Assembly (NCBI RefSeq): GCF_002993335.1
Contig: NZ_PVNS01000008.1
Location: 124,001 to 188,000, forward strand
Direction of reading: 5' to 3'
Length of the DNA stretch: 64,000 nt
DNA from: Alkalicoccus urumqiensis
GTDB taxonomy: Bacteria; Bacillota; Bacilli; Bacillales; Salisediminibacteriaceae
In this document: piece after piece, positions 1 through 8,631 of the stretch
Position numbering within the stretch: position 1 is the stretch's first letter
Layout: the number at the start of each line of letters is the position of its first letter
Position numbers and translations under genes: made by a program
The notes under the pieces: generated by a model
What the model was told of the DNA's origin: nothing
What the model saw: only the letters and a program-made list of their open reading frames with translations
Databases searched by the model: none

Positions 1-863
1 AAGAAGTGACGAATAAAATAAAGCAGATTGCTGAGGATTTATCCATCCCTATCTATAACCCCAAAAAACATCAGGGGGCACTCCGCACGATTGTCGTCCG
101 CACCGGATTTGAGACGGGGGAGACACAGCTCGTTCTTGTAACTGCGACAGATGAACTTCCGAAAAGAGAAATTTTCGTGGAGGAAATTCAAAAGCGGATT
201 CCCGAACTGGTTTCCATCGTACACAACGTTCAGCCGAAGAAATCACCGATCGTCTTCGGTGATAAAACGACGGTTCTTGCAGGAAAAGAAAAGATCACTG
301 AAACGTTGGATGGAACCGCCTTTGACCTGTCCGCCAGAGCTTTTTTCCAGCTGAATCCGGAGCAGACAAAAGTGTTGTATGATGAAGCGGTAAAGGCAGC
401 AGCGCTGACAGGGAAAGAAAATGTCGTGGATGCCTACTGCGGAACCGGAACCATTGGAATCCGGGCAGCCGCGAATGCCCGCGAAGTGCGAGGTATGGAT
501 ATCACCCGCGAAGCGGTGGAAGACGCCAATGAAAATGCTGCCGCAAATCAGCTGTCGCATGCCCGCTTTTATCATGGGCCTGCAGAAAAACTGCTGCCGG
601 AATGGATGAAGGAAGGCTGGAAGCCGGACGTTATCATCGTCGACCCACCAAGAACCGGCCTGGACGCCTCCCTTCTGAAACTGCTGCTTACGGCAAAAGT
701 CGACCGCTTCGTGTATGTGTCCTGCAATCCATCGACGCTTGCAAAAAACGCGGATGAACTGATCCGTGGAGGCTACACTCTGGATTACGCCCAGCCGGTA
801 GATATGTTTCCACAGACCGCGCAGACAGAAGTCACAGCAAGTTTCCGCTATACAGGAAAATAG
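1..863 (+). CDS. rlmCD: 23S rRNA (uracil-5-)-methyltransferase, RlmCD/TrmA family (C-terminal part)
   Basis: The frame is already open at the window edge, so the true start lies upstream; about 287 residues are visible of a family that is usually 450-460 long. The enzyme transfers a methyl group from S-adenosylmethionine to C5 of specific uridines in 23S rRNA. The SAM site is seen as DAYCGTGTIGIRAA, followed by the catalytic-loop motif VDPPRTGLD and the nucleophile motif YVSCNPSTLAKN, where the cysteine attacks C6 of uracil. The N-terminal TRAM domain and the iron-sulfur cysteines expected in this family fall outside the window. A strong terminator follows. The exact target uridines cannot be told from this part, since B. 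subtilis has a second paralogue (YfjO); the symbol is therefore a best guess. Confidence 0.85.
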   Translation, partial: EVTNKIKQIAEDLSIPIYNPKKHQGALRTIVVRTGFETGETQLVLVTATDELPKREIFVEEIQKRIPELVSIVHNVQPKKSPIVFGDKTTVLAGKEKITETLDGTAFDLSARAFFQLNPEQTKVLYDEAVKAAALTGKENVVDAYCGTGTIGIRAAANAREVRGMDITREAVEDANENAAANQLSHARFYHGPAEKLLPEWMKEGWKPDVIIVDPPRTGLDASLLKLLLTAKVDRFVYVSCNPSTLAKNADELIRGGYTLDYAQPVDMFPQTAQTEVTASFRYTGK

Positions 864-873
864 AGGCCTCCCG

Positions 874-915
874 ACCTGCATCCCGCGACGAAACTTCTGC
901 GGATGCAGGTTTTTT
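874..915 (+). terminator. Rho-independent terminator after the rRNA methyltransferase
   Basis: A perfect 10-bp stem (acctgcatcc / ggatgcaggt) with a 17-nt loop is followed by a run of T. It lies 11 nt after the stop codon. Confidence 0.85.
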
Positions 916-936
916 CTGGATATTTTTGTCGGACCG

Positions 937-960
937 TGCTAATATGAGAACAAATGTTCG
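937..960 (+). promoter_or_regulatory. Extended -10 promoter overlapped by a LexA (SOS) box
   Basis: TGCTAATAT at 937-945 is a perfect extended -10 element. Immediately downstream, agaacaaatgttcg (947-960) contains the palindrome GAAC-AAAT-GTTC, which fits the Bacillus LexA (DinR) consensus CGAACRNRYGTTYG at all but the first base. The box would cover the transcription start, the usual position for repression. The next gene starts 17 nt further on. Confidence 0.7.
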
Positions 961-976
961 TATTGGAGGCGGTTAG

Positions 977-1072
977 ATGGAATCGCTGCAGCTATTATTT
1001 CAAGGCGGTCTGTTTTTTCTGGCATTTTTAACGTTTCTTGTCATTTTAATAGAAAAAATTTCGAAAAAGTAA
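977..1072 (+). CDS. Holin-like small toxin peptide (Hol-Tox type), 31 aa
   Basis: A GGAGG ribosome-binding site (965-969) stands 7 nt before the ATG. The 31-residue product is one hydrophobic helix (about residues 6-25) ending in the basic tail EKISKK. This layout, including the FQGG..F.LAFLTF..ILIEK pattern, is that of the putative holin-like toxin peptides of Firmicutes, which are often type I toxins acting at the membrane. Unusually, the promoter carries a LexA box, so expression should follow DNA damage, much as tisB does in Escherichia coli. I found no clear antisense RNA promoter. A bidirectional terminator follows. Family assignment rests on size and pattern only. Confidence 0.7.
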   Translation: MESLQLLFQGGLFFLAFLTFLVILIEKISKK

Positions 1073-1116
1073 AGAGGATCAGGTTCAGCAGTGAAATAGT
1101 TCTCAACAAAGCAAAC

Positions 1117-1154
1117 AAAGCAGGCAGCCCCCGGTAAAAAGGCTGCCTGCTTTT
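1117..1154. terminator. Bidirectional terminator between convergent genes
   Basis: A 13-bp perfect stem (aaagcaggcagcc / ggctgcctgcttt) has an A-run on the left and a T-run on the right. It can end both the small toxin transcript and the convergent hydrolase transcript. Confidence 0.85.
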
Positions 1155-1162
1155 GGTAATTA

Positions 1163-2017
1163 TTACTGATGGATCGAGTGGCCGGCTTCTGCCTTCTGGA
1201 GTGCCTGCTCCATCGATTCAAGGAAAGCCCGGCTGGTAAGAACAGACATGTGATCTTCCGCGCCTGCAGAGGTCACTTCAGGAAATCTGTACTCCTTTAG
1301 AAATGAATCCAGCTTGGAAAAATCAACGACTTCATCATTTTTCCCGCAGAGAATGTGCATGTTTTCTGTGGAGATGCCCTGAAAGTCTGTCGGCCGGGTG
1401 ATAAATCTGGAAGTCAGCAGACGGAAGGAAAGCTGTTTGCGGTACGTGGCGGAACGGCTGTCGAGCGGATGGGTGCGGATCGGAATTTCAGCAATCTTCC
1501 AGTGGCCGGCACTGCTCAGTCCCATCCGTGTAAGAAAGCCTGCTGCCACCGCTTTCTTCAATGAAATTGTATATGCTTTGTTATCAGACTCAAACGAATG
1601 GAAGACAGGATGCGCCGGGTGAAGAAACGGCGCAGCCAGAAAGGACGCAGATACCTCTGCCGTCCCTTTTTCCTGAAGATAGCGGAGTACATTGCCGGCT
1701 CCCATCGAGTGTCCAGCCAGCGTAACAAAGGAATGGCGGGACTGAAAATGGCGGAGAAGATCTTCGATATCCTCATCGAACTGGGAGGTGCGTACGATCG
1801 TCGCCTTTCGTTTGTTGTGATGGTAGCCGCGGAGCACCGGCAGATATACAGTGGTGTTGAGTTTGTCAGCAGCCTGCTCCGCCGATGCAGCGAGTGTATC
1901 CATATCCGTAGTGATGCCATGCAGCATCACTACTGCATGATGGGGATCGGCAGGTGCCAACGTTTTGTACACCGGCAGGAGCGTGCCGTCCCGCATATAG
2001 ACAGAAGTTAAATTCAT
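1163..2017 (-). CDS. Alpha/beta-fold hydrolase
   Basis: A 284-residue single-domain enzyme. The oxyanion-hole motif MLHGITTD lies near residue 35 and the nucleophile elbow GHSMG near residue 100; a C-terminal histidine in AGAEDHMSV completes the expected Ser-Asp-His triad. There is no signal peptide, so it is cytoplasmic. It may be an esterase, lysophospholipase or thioesterase; the substrate cannot be inferred. The ATG is preceded by AAAGGA about 9 nt away. It is transcribed alone, convergent with the small toxin gene and divergent from the peptide transporter. Confidence 0.8.
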   Translation of the reverse strand: MNLTSVYMRDGTLLPVYKTLAPADPHHAVVMLHGITTDMDTLAASAEQAADKLNTTVYLPVLRGYHHNKRKATIVRTSQFDEDIEDLLRHFQSRHSFVTLAGHSMGAGNVLRYLQEKGTAEVSASFLAAPFLHPAHPVFHSFESDNKAYTISLKKAVAAGFLTRMGLSSAGHWKIAEIPIRTHPLDSRSATYRKQLSFRLLTSRFITRPTDFQGISTENMHILCGKNDEVVDFSKLDSFLKEYRFPEVTSAGAEDHMSVLTSRAFLESMEQALQKAEAGHSIHQ

Positions 2018-2455
2018 AGCAGCGTATCCTTTCCGGGTTAATTTCAGATGCCTCTATGCTACGCCTATCAGTCGTGAGAACACAAGCAGAAACGCTTGAT
2101 CGGGCAGAGCTGTGTCATGCTTCTGGAAGATTGAGTTTTTTATTCATATCGAAGATCCGCAGAAAGATCTTGTTTTCTCCACTTTTTCATTCAGTGTTTT
2201 CCCGGGGCGGACATATACAGATATAGTAATATAATAAGCCGGTTCTAAAGGCTTAGCAGCAGGCAGGCAGAGACATCAATGATAACGCTTACAATAAAAT
2301 CCAATTAAGTCCATAGGCTTTAAAATATCTCAGAAATTGAAAAATAGTTGAAAAATTTGTTGAAATATTGAAATCCATAGTGTAATTTATATTTTAGAAA
2401 CATAATTTTCTGAAAAATAATAATCTTCAATTTGTCCATCGAAGGGAGGCAGCTC
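2018..2455. other. Long regulatory intergenic region before the peptide transporter
   Basis: This 438-bp stretch has no gene I can support. Its right half is strongly AT-rich and contains a cre-like site (2280-2293) and four TTGAAA hexamers at 2337, 2348, 2360 and 2368. The last pairs with TATTTT at 2390-2395 (16-bp spacer) as the most plausible sigma-A promoter for the operon. The left half (2018-2230) shows nothing I recognise. Confidence 0.5.
2280..2293 (+). promoter_or_regulatory. Catabolite-responsive element (cre) candidate
   Basis: TGATAACGCTTACA fits the CcpA consensus TGWNANCGNTNWCA at every defined position. It lies 176 bp upstream of the first transporter gene and about 75 bp upstream of the likely promoter, so it could activate or repress from upstream. 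Confidence 0.55.
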
Positions 2456-3520
2456 ATGGAGAAGAAGCCAGTACTGGAAGTCAATCATCTGCGGACACAT
2501 TTTTTTACAGATGATGGAGAAATCCCGGCCGTGGATGATGTCAGCTTTTACATAAACGAAGGAGAAGTACTTGGAGTCGTAGGAGAATCAGGCTGTGGGA
2601 AGAGTGTTACGTCGCTTTCCATCATGGGCCTGGTGCCGAATCCGCCGGGAAAAATTGTCGGTGGAGACATCCTGTTCCGGCGGGAGGAGGCTGGAGAAGA
2701 GTGGAACATTGCAGAACTGCCGGGAAAAGAGCTGCGGAAAATAAGAGGAAATCAGCTTTCCATGATTTTTCAGGAGCCGATGACTTCGCTGGATCCGCTT
2801 TATAAAATAGGATTCCAAATTTCGGAAGGGCTCCGGCGTCATTTTAAAATCAGTAAAAAAGAAGGGCGCCGGAAAGCGGTCGAAATGCTGGAACTCGTCG
2901 GTATTCCAAGGCCTTCTGAAGTCGTGGATGAATACCCCCACCAGCTCTCCGGCGGAATGCGCCAGCGGGTGATGATTGCGATGGCGATGGCCTCGGATCC
3001 GGAGCTTTTAATTGCAGATGAGCCGACAACCGCGCTCGATGTGACGATTCAGGCACAGATTCTGGAGCTGATGAAGCGGCTGAACAAAGAAAAAGGCACG
3101 GCGATTATGATGATTACGCATGATCTTGGGGTGGTCGCTGAAATGTGTGACCGCGTTGTCGTTATGTATGCCGGCAAAGTGGTCGAACAGGGAGATGTAC
3201 GCACGATATTAAAGAATCCGAAGCACCCATATACGCAGGGCCTTATCCGCTCCCTTCCAAAACTGACCGGCCGGGACGAGAGGCTGTATTCCATTCCGGG
3301 AAATGTGCCGAAGCCGGGCTCCATTAAGCGGGGGTGCCGTTTTGCAGCACGCTGTCCGGAAGTATTTGACCGCTGTGTCAAGGAAGATCCGGAGCTGTAT
3401 TCTCTTGAAGGGGAACACGCCTGCCGGTGCTTCCTCTATGATCCACAAGGAGGAGAGGACCATGACGAAAACAGAACCACTGCTCCGCGTCACGAATCTG
3501 AAGAAATACTTTCCGATTAA
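2456..3520 (+). CDS. Oligopeptide ABC transporter ATPase, OppD/DppD type
   Basis: One of the two ATP-hydrolysing subunits that drive peptide uptake. Walker A is GESGCGKS, the Q-loop region [10 protein letters not shown], the signature LSGGMRQR, Walker B LLIADEP and the switch histidine lies in ITHDLG. The oligopeptide-family C-terminal cysteine domain ([10 protein letters not shown] ... C) is present. The chosen ATG has GGGAGG 8 nt upstream; an in-frame TTG at 2432 lies before that site and is unlikely. The 354-residue product runs 59 nt into the next gene, an unusually long overlap that suggests translational coupling. First gene of a five-gene operon whose ATPases precede the binding protein. 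Confidence 0.9.
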   Translation: MEKKPVLEVNHLRTHFFTDDGEIPAVDDVSFYINEGEVLGVVGESGCGKSVTSLSIMGLVPNPPGKIVGGDILFRREEAGEEWNIAELPGKELRKIRGNQLSMIFQEPMTSLDPLYKIGFQISEGLRRHFKISKKEGRRKAVEMLELVGIPRPSEVVDEYPHQLSGGMRQRVMIAMAMASDPELLIADEPTTALDVTIQAQILELMKRLNKEKGTAIMMITHDLGVVAEMCDRVVVMYAGKVVEQGDVRTILKNPKHPYTQGLIRSLPKLTGRDERLYSIPGNVPKPGSIKRGCRFAARCPEVFDRCVKEDPELYSLEGEHACRCFLYDPQGGEDHDENRTTAPRHESEEILSD

Positions 3521-4454
3521 AGGCGGTGTTTTCGGCCGCAGGGTCGGAGATGTGAAAGCAGTGAATGACGTATCATTTGAGGTCTACGACAAAGAAGTGC
3601 TCGGCATTGTCGGTGAATCCGGCTGCGGAAAATCAACAACAGGAAAAGCGCTCCTCCGGCTGATCGAGCCGACAGAAGGAAGCGTCTATTTTCAGGGAGA
3701 GGATATTACCGCAAAAAGTCCGGAAGAGATGAGAAAAATGCGCCGGGATATGCAGATCATTTTTCAGGATCCCTATGCTTCATTAAATCCGCGACATACG
3801 GTGGAAAAAATTCTCGGGGAACCGCTGCTCGTCCATGGTGTCGGCTCCAAAGCCGAACGCCGGAAAAAAGTAGAGGAAATTCTGGAAATTGTCGGACTGC
3901 CGAAAGAACACGCTTCCCGCTACCCGCACCAGTTCAGCGGCGGACAGCGTCAGCGTATCGGAATCGCGCGGGCACTGATTGTCCGTCCGAAGCTGATCGT
4001 TTGTGACGAACCTGTCTCCGCTCTCGATGTTTCCATCCAGTCACAGATTTTAAATCTGATGGAGGATCTTCAGGAAGATTTCGGTCTGACCTATATTTTT
4101 ATTGCGCACGATTTAAGTGTCGTTAAGCATATCAGCCACCGGATCGGCGTCATGTATCTCGGGAAGATGGTGGAGCTGTCTTCAAACGAAGACCTTTACA
4201 GCGAACCGCTTCATCCATACACCCAGTCGCTTCTTTCCGCGGTGCCGGAGCCGGACCCGGATATGCAGAAGGATCGGATTGTGCTGGAGGGGGATGTACC
4301 GAGCCCTTCCGACCCGCCGGATGGCTGCGCGTTTCATAACCGCTGTCCTTCCTGCATGGAGATTTGTAAAACTGTCATCCCGGAATTCCGGGAAGTGAGA
4401 AAGGACCACTTTACTGCCTGCCACCTTTATAATGAGGAGCAGCCGGTAAATTAG
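3462..4454 (+). CDS. Oligopeptide ABC transporter ATPase, OppF/DppF type
   Basis: The partner ATPase, 330 residues. Walker [20 protein letters not shown], signature FSGGQRQR, Walker B LIVCDEP and IAHDLSV are all present, again with a cysteine-bearing C-terminal extension (HNRCPSCMEIC). The start is the ATG preceded by AAGGAGG (3447-3453); this site lies inside the end of the upstream ATPase gene, so the two genes overlap out of frame. It should pair with that ATPase on the cytoplasmic face of the two permeases encoded downstream. Confidence 0.9.
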   Translation: MTKTEPLLRVTNLKKYFPIKGGVFGRRVGDVKAVNDVSFEVYDKEVLGIVGESGCGKSTTGKALLRLIEPTEGSVYFQGEDITAKSPEEMRKMRRDMQIIFQDPYASLNPRHTVEKILGEPLLVHGVGSKAERRKKVEEILEIVGLPKEHASRYPHQFSGGQRQRIGIARALIVRPKLIVCDEPVSALDVSIQSQILNLMEDLQEDFGLTYIFIAHDLSVVKHISHRIGVMYLGKMVELSSNEDLYSEPLHPYTQSLLSAVPEPDPDMQKDRIVLEGDVPSPSDPPDGCAFHNRCPSCMEICKTVIPEFREVRKDHFTACHLYNEEQPVN

Positions 4455-4489
4455 TCATAAAACTATTACGAACTAAAGGGGGAAAAAGA

Positions 4490-6181
4490 ATGAAAAAGGC
4501 AATGGTGTTATCGTTCAGCCTTTCCGGAGCGCTGCTTCTCGCGGCCTGCGGCGGAGATGGCGGAAACAACGAAGGGGAAAATGCGCCGGAAAACAACGGT
4601 GGAGACAACGCAGCTGCAAACGATGAAGAAAACGGAGGCGGAGAGGCCGAAGGCGGCGAAGCAGCCGAGGATCAAACGCTGATCTTTGCCCGCGGCGGAG
4701 ACTCTGTCAGCCTGGACTATGCAAGTGTGACAGACGGGGAATCCTCCCGTGTGACGCAGCAGATTTATGAAACGCTGCTTTTCTTCGAAGAAGATTCCTT
4801 CGAAGTCGGTCCGGGACTTGCAGAAGACTGGGAAGTTTCTGATGATGGCCTGACGTATACATTTATGCTGAAAGAAGGCGTTACGTTCCACGACGGCACG
4901 GAATTTAATGCAGATGCAGTCAAGCTGAACTTTGAACGTTGGGCGGATCCGGATCACGAATACCATTTCGCAGACGAAGGTTATGCGTACAGCGTATATG
5001 GTACACAGTTCGGCGGTTTCCAGGGGGATGAAGGTCATGTCATTGATGAAATCAATGTCGTGGATGACTACACGGTGGAGTTTCAGCTGAACTCCCAGCT
5101 GGGGTCGTTCCTGCAGAATATGGGCATGAGCTATTTTGCCATGACATCTCCGCAGGCATTTGAAGAGCACGGCAGCGCCATCAATGAAAATCCTGTCGGT
5201 ACAGGACCGTTCCAGTTTGTGAGCTGGTCCAAAGATGACAGCATCGTTCTGGAAAAGTACGAAGATTACTGGCAGGAGGACATGCCGAAGCTGGATCAGG
5301 TCATTTTCCAGGTGATTCCGGATAACTCAGCGCGTCTTACCGCACTCCGCTCAGGCGAAATTGACATTATGGACGGACTGAACCCGGATGATCTGCAGGC
5401 GCTTGAAGGAGAAGAAGGTATTCAGACATTCCAGCGTCCGGCAAACAACATCGGCTACCTCGGCTTCAACGTAGAGAAAGAGCCGTTTGATGATCCGGAA
5501 CTGCGTCGTGCACTGAACCATGCGATTGATAAAGAAACACTCATTGAAGTCCTCTATGCCGGCAATGCGGAAGCAGCAAAGAATCTGATTCCACCGGACT
5601 ACCTCGGCTACAATGATGAAATTGAAGCCTATGAATACGATCCGGAAATGGCCCAGCAGATGCTTTCTGATGCCGGCTATGAAGATCTGGAAGTAGAACT
5701 GTGGACGATGCCGGTGGCACGACCTTACATGCCGGATCCGGAGCGGGCAGCCGAAGTGATGCAGGGCAACCTGGCGGACATCGGTGTCACTGCTGAAATC
5801 GTCACAATGGAATGGGCAACATACCTTGAGCAGACGGAAGCTGGGGAACAGGAACTCTTCATGCTCGGCTGGTCCGGTGTAAACGGGGATCCGGACTACT
5901 TCTTCGGTAACCTGATCCACGGTGATGCGATTCCAGGAGGAAACCGGAATTTCTACAGCAATCCGGAGCTTGATGATCTTTTAAATCAGGCGAAAACAAG
6001 CATTGATGAAGACGAGCGTGCGGACCTTTACATGCAGGCACAGGAAATCATCCATGAAGATGCACCGATGATTCCACTTGTTCACTCCACGCCGATTCTT
6101 GCAGGCAGCGAGCGTGTTTCCGGCTACGTGCCGCATCCACAGACAAGTGAGCCGCTTACAGACGTAGAACTTACGGAGTAA
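4490..6181 (+). CDS. Peptide-binding lipoprotein (solute-binding protein family 5)
   Basis: A 563-residue extracellular substrate-binding protein. The lipoprotein signal peptide ends in the lipobox LLAAC (cysteine about residue 20). A linker of roughly 40 residues rich in Gly, Asn, Asp and Glu follows, then the family-5 fold: LAEDWEVSDDGLTYTF near residue 105, a KEGVTFHDGTEF motif, and the GTGPFQF segment near residue 237. It should capture oligopeptides, dipeptides or a similar ligand and hand them to the two permeases. The acidic linker fits a halophilic host (inference). It sits 35 nt after the second ATPase gene with a GGGGG ribosome site, and is followed by a hairpin that may stabilise its part of the mRNA. 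Confidence 0.9.
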   Translation: MKKAMVLSFSLSGALLLAACGGDGGNNEGENAPENNGGDNAAANDEENGGGEAEGGEAAEDQTLIFARGGDSVSLDYASVTDGESSRVTQQIYETLLFFEEDSFEVGPGLAEDWEVSDDGLTYTFMLKEGVTFHDGTEFNADAVKLNFERWADPDHEYHFADEGYAYSVYGTQFGGFQGDEGHVIDEINVVDDYTVEFQLNSQLGSFLQNMGMSYFAMTSPQAFEEHGSAINENPVGTGPFQFVSWSKDDSIVLEKYEDYWQEDMPKLDQVIFQVIPDNSARLTALRSGEIDIMDGLNPDDLQALEGEEGIQTFQRPANNIGYLGFNVEKEPFDDPELRRALNHAIDKETLIEVLYAGNAEAAKNLIPPDYLGYNDEIEAYEYDPEMAQQMLSDAGYEDLEVELWTMPVARPYMPDPERAAEVMQGNLADIGVTAEIVTMEWATYLEQTEAGEQELFMLGWSGVNGDPDYFFGNLIHGDAIPGGNRNFYSNPELDDLLNQAKTSIDEDERADLYMQAQEIIHEDAPMIPLVHSTPILAGSERVSGYVPHPQTSEPLTDVELTE

Positions 6182-6225
6182 GCAGTCTGCACCTTCTGAA
6201 CGGTGAACCTTTTTTAGAGTCATGA

Positions 6226-6250
6226 GAGAGCCGCCGGCGGGCGGCCTCTC
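6226..6250 (+). other. Intercistronic hairpin inside the transporter operon
   Basis: gagagccgcc pairs with ggcggcctctc (one bulged base) around a 4-5-nt loop. No T-run follows, so it is more likely an mRNA-stabilising or partial attenuation element after the binding-protein gene than a full terminator. Confidence 0.5.
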
Positions 6251-6285
6251 CTATTACATAACGGCAGAAAGCGTGGTGGGGAGAC

Positions 6286-7287
6286 ATGGGTGCCTACATC
6301 CTGCGCCGGCTGTTCATGCTGATTCCTGTGCTGATCGGAATGTCACTGATCACTTTTTCGATTATTCATCTCATTCCCGGAAATCCGGCCCAGACGATAC
6401 TCGGGGAACAGGCGACGCCGCAGGCAATTGAACAGCTGGAGGAACAGCTCGGTTTAAACGAGCCTTATCTGGTGCAGTACGGCAAATATATGGCAGGCCT
6501 GGTCCAGGGAGATCTTGGGACTTCACTGCGGACGAACAGTCCGGTAACAGAGGAAATCTGGCCTTTTCTTGCTGCAACCATTGAGTTAACGATATTTGCT
6601 ATGATTTTTGCCATCATTGTCGGAGTGAATGCCGGCATTATCAGCGCATGGAAACAGAATTCAATATTTGACTACTCGGCAATGATCATTGCGCTTATCG
6701 GCGTATCGATGCCGATTTTCTGGCTCGGTCTGATGCAGCAGTGGATTTTCGCCCAGGAACTTGGCTGGCTGCCGGCATTCGGCCGGAACAACCCAAGGGA
6801 TCCAATTGAAACCATCACCCATTTTTATCTGCTTGATACACTGCTGCAGGGGAATATGGATCAGTTCTGGACGGCGTTACGCCATTTGATTCTTCCGGGA
6901 ATTGCGCTTGGCACCATCCCGATGGCAATCATTGCAAGAATGACGCGGTCGAGCATGCTTGAGGTGCTCCGCTCGGACTATATCCGTACGGTGGAAGCGA
7001 AGGGGATTGCGCAGATGTCGGTTGTGTACAGGCATGGATTTAAGAATGCTGTCATTCCTGTATTAACTGTAGTCGGTCTGCAGACCGGGACGCTTCTCGG
7101 CGGTGCGATATTGACAGAAACCATCTTCAGCTGGCCGGGTGTCGGAAGGTACGTATTTGATGCCATCGGAAACCGGGATTATCCGGTCATTCAGTCAGGT
7201 ATTCTCGTTATCGCATTTATGTTTGTCATGATTAATCTGATTGTGGATCTGCTTTACAGCTATGTCGATCCGAGAATCAAATATTAA
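6286..7287 (+). CDS. Peptide ABC transporter permease, DppB/OppB type
   Basis: A 333-residue inner-membrane subunit with about six membrane helices. The N-terminus (YILRRLFMLIPVLIGMSLITF) is the typical first helix of DppB proteins, followed by the HLIPGNPA motif. The cytoplasmic coupling (EAA) loop is visible as VEAKGIAQMSVVYRHGFKNA near residue 235. The start ATG has a GGTGGGG ribosome site 6 nt upstream. It forms the translocation channel with the next gene product; only 13 nt separate the two. Confidence 0.9.
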   Translation: MGAYILRRLFMLIPVLIGMSLITFSIIHLIPGNPAQTILGEQATPQAIEQLEEQLGLNEPYLVQYGKYMAGLVQGDLGTSLRTNSPVTEEIWPFLAATIELTIFAMIFAIIVGVNAGIISAWKQNSIFDYSAMIIALIGVSMPIFWLGLMQQWIFAQELGWLPAFGRNNPRDPIETITHFYLLDTLLQGNMDQFWTALRHLILPGIALGTIPMAIIARMTRSSMLEVLRSDYIRTVEAKGIAQMSVVYRHGFKNAVIPVLTVVGLQTGTLLGGAILTETIFSWPGVGRYVFDAIGNRDYPVIQSGILVIAFMFVMINLIVDLLYSYVDPRIKY

Positions 7288-7300
7288 AGGGGGAGAAGAC

Positions 7301-8221
7301 ATGGAAGCTGCAGATAAAAAAACAGGGCAGCCAATGCCGGGACCGGAAAATCAGGAACCGAACACATCCGTTCCTGAACCGGCTTCCCCCTGGAAGGTGG
7401 CGTTCCGCCGCCTCCGGAAAAATAAACTGGCAATGATCGGACTCGGCATTATTCTCTTTTTTATCGCGATAGCACTCGCTGCTCCGCTGTTGACGAGTCA
7501 AGGGTATGAGACGATGAACGGTTCCGACCGTCTGCAGGGGCCCTCAGGCGCCTATTGGTTCGGAACAGACGATCTTGGACGGGACATTTTCGCCCGGATC
7601 GTCTACGGGGCCAGAATTTCATTGTTCGTCGGGTTCTTTGCTGTTACCGGGGCGCTCGTATTCGGTTCGATCCTTGGAATTGTAGCAGGATACTACGGAC
7701 GCTGGGTGGACATGATCATTTCCCGGTTTTTTGATATCATGCTCGCGTTTCCAAGCATCCTGCTTGCGATTGCTATTGTTGCCATTCTCGGACCGTCTCT
7801 GCAGAATGCGCTTATTGCGATTGCGATCATTAATATTCCGATTTTCGGCAGACTGGTACGATCCAAAGTTATTTCGATCCGCGAAGAAGAGTATATTATG
7901 GCTGCAAAGGCACAGGGAATGAAAAGCGGAAGAATACTTATTCATCATGTGCTGCCGAATTCTACGGCGCCGATTATCGTACAGGCGACGCTCGGATTTG
8001 GTACAGCGATTCTGGAAGCAGCGGCTCTCGGCTTTCTCGGCCTCGGTGCACAGCCGCCGACACCGGAATGGGGAAGAATGCTGTCGGATTCCAGGCAGTA
8101 CATTCAAAGCGCTCCGTGGACCGTTCTCTTTCCCGGTATCTCCATCATGCTCGTCGTTCTCGGATTTAATATGATCGGGGACGGGCTGCGGGATGCACTG
8201 GATCCAAAATTAAAGCAGTAA
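7301..8221 (+). CDS. Peptide ABC transporter permease, DppC/OppC type
   Basis: The second channel subunit, 306 residues. A hydrophilic Pro-rich N-terminal tail of about 30 residues precedes the conserved WKVAFRRLRKNKLAMIG segment and first helix; then the periplasm-facing GTDDLGRDIFARIVYGARIS motif and the EAA loop (AAKAQGMKSGRILIHHVLPN) near residue 210. The ATG at 7301 follows AAAGGGGGAG; upstream in-frame codons overlap the preceding gene and lack a site. Last gene of the operon; no convincing terminator follows. Confidence 0.9.
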   Translation: MEAADKKTGQPMPGPENQEPNTSVPEPASPWKVAFRRLRKNKLAMIGLGIILFFIAIALAAPLLTSQGYETMNGSDRLQGPSGAYWFGTDDLGRDIFARIVYGARISLFVGFFAVTGALVFGSILGIVAGYYGRWVDMIISRFFDIMLAFPSILLAIAIVAILGPSLQNALIAIAIINIPIFGRLVRSKVISIREEEYIMAAKAQGMKSGRILIHHVLPNSTAPIIVQATLGFGTAILEAAALGFLGLGAQPPTPEWGRMLSDSRQYIQSAPWTVLFPGISIMLVVLGFNMIGDGLRDALDPKLKQ

Positions 8222-8309
8222 CGATCCTTCTTTCTCTGCTATACTGTAAAAAGGGAGGCAGAGACGGCTGGTAAGAGGCGTTCTCTGATTCATTTAGGAG
8301 GGATCCGCA

Positions 8310-8510
8310 TTGGATGGAACAAAGCGTGCAGCGATTAAGCCGGGGATGAAAGTAAAAGTGGTCCAGAAGCAGGATCAGCGGAGCGGGAAGTTGACAGAAG
8401 GTACCGTTGCGTCGCTTCTGACCAACTCGGCGACGCATCCGCACGGCATTAAAGTGAAATTAACAGATGGTGTCGTCGGCCGTGTTAAAGAAATTCATAC
8501 ACCAGAATAA
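8310..8510 (+). CDS. ywbE: YwbE family protein (DUF2196)
   Basis: A 66-residue protein starting at TTG with TAGGAGGG 7 nt upstream. The pattern IKPGMKVKVVQKQDQRSGK, then LTNSATHPHGIKVKL and a closing GRVKEI, is the hallmark of the small conserved YwbE family. It looks like a single small beta-barrel domain; its function is not established. It is transcribed alone, probably from a promoter near 8240 (TATACT), and ends at a strong terminator. Confidence 0.85.
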   Translation: MDGTKRAAIKPGMKVKVVQKQDQRSGKLTEGTVASLLTNSATHPHGIKVKLTDGVVGRVKEIHTPE

Positions 8511-8517
8511 AGGAATG

Positions 8518-8554
8518 CCTCCCGGAAGCATGTGATGCCTCCGGGAGGTTTTTT
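8518..8554 (+). terminator. Terminator after ywbE
   Basis: A 9-bp perfect stem (cctcccgga / tccgggagg) is followed directly by six T. Confidence 0.9.
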
Positions 8555-8631
8555 AGAGAAGAAAGGAAATAAATCAGACTGAATACAAATTTGATTTCGA
8601 TGCATCAATATTACCTTTTTGTATAGGACAC

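Noticed and set aside
243-881. Long minus-strand open frame opposite the rRNA methyltransferase gene
   Set aside because: A shadow of the real gene: no ribosome site, Cys/His/Phe-rich product without motifs. The same holds for other antisense frames, for example at 4508-5170, 5351-5920, 31569-32087, 39796-40518, 46861-47463, 54217-55026 and 55310-55996.
2085-2100. Second cre candidate (cagaaacgcttgat)
   Set aside because: The required TG and CA ends are missing.
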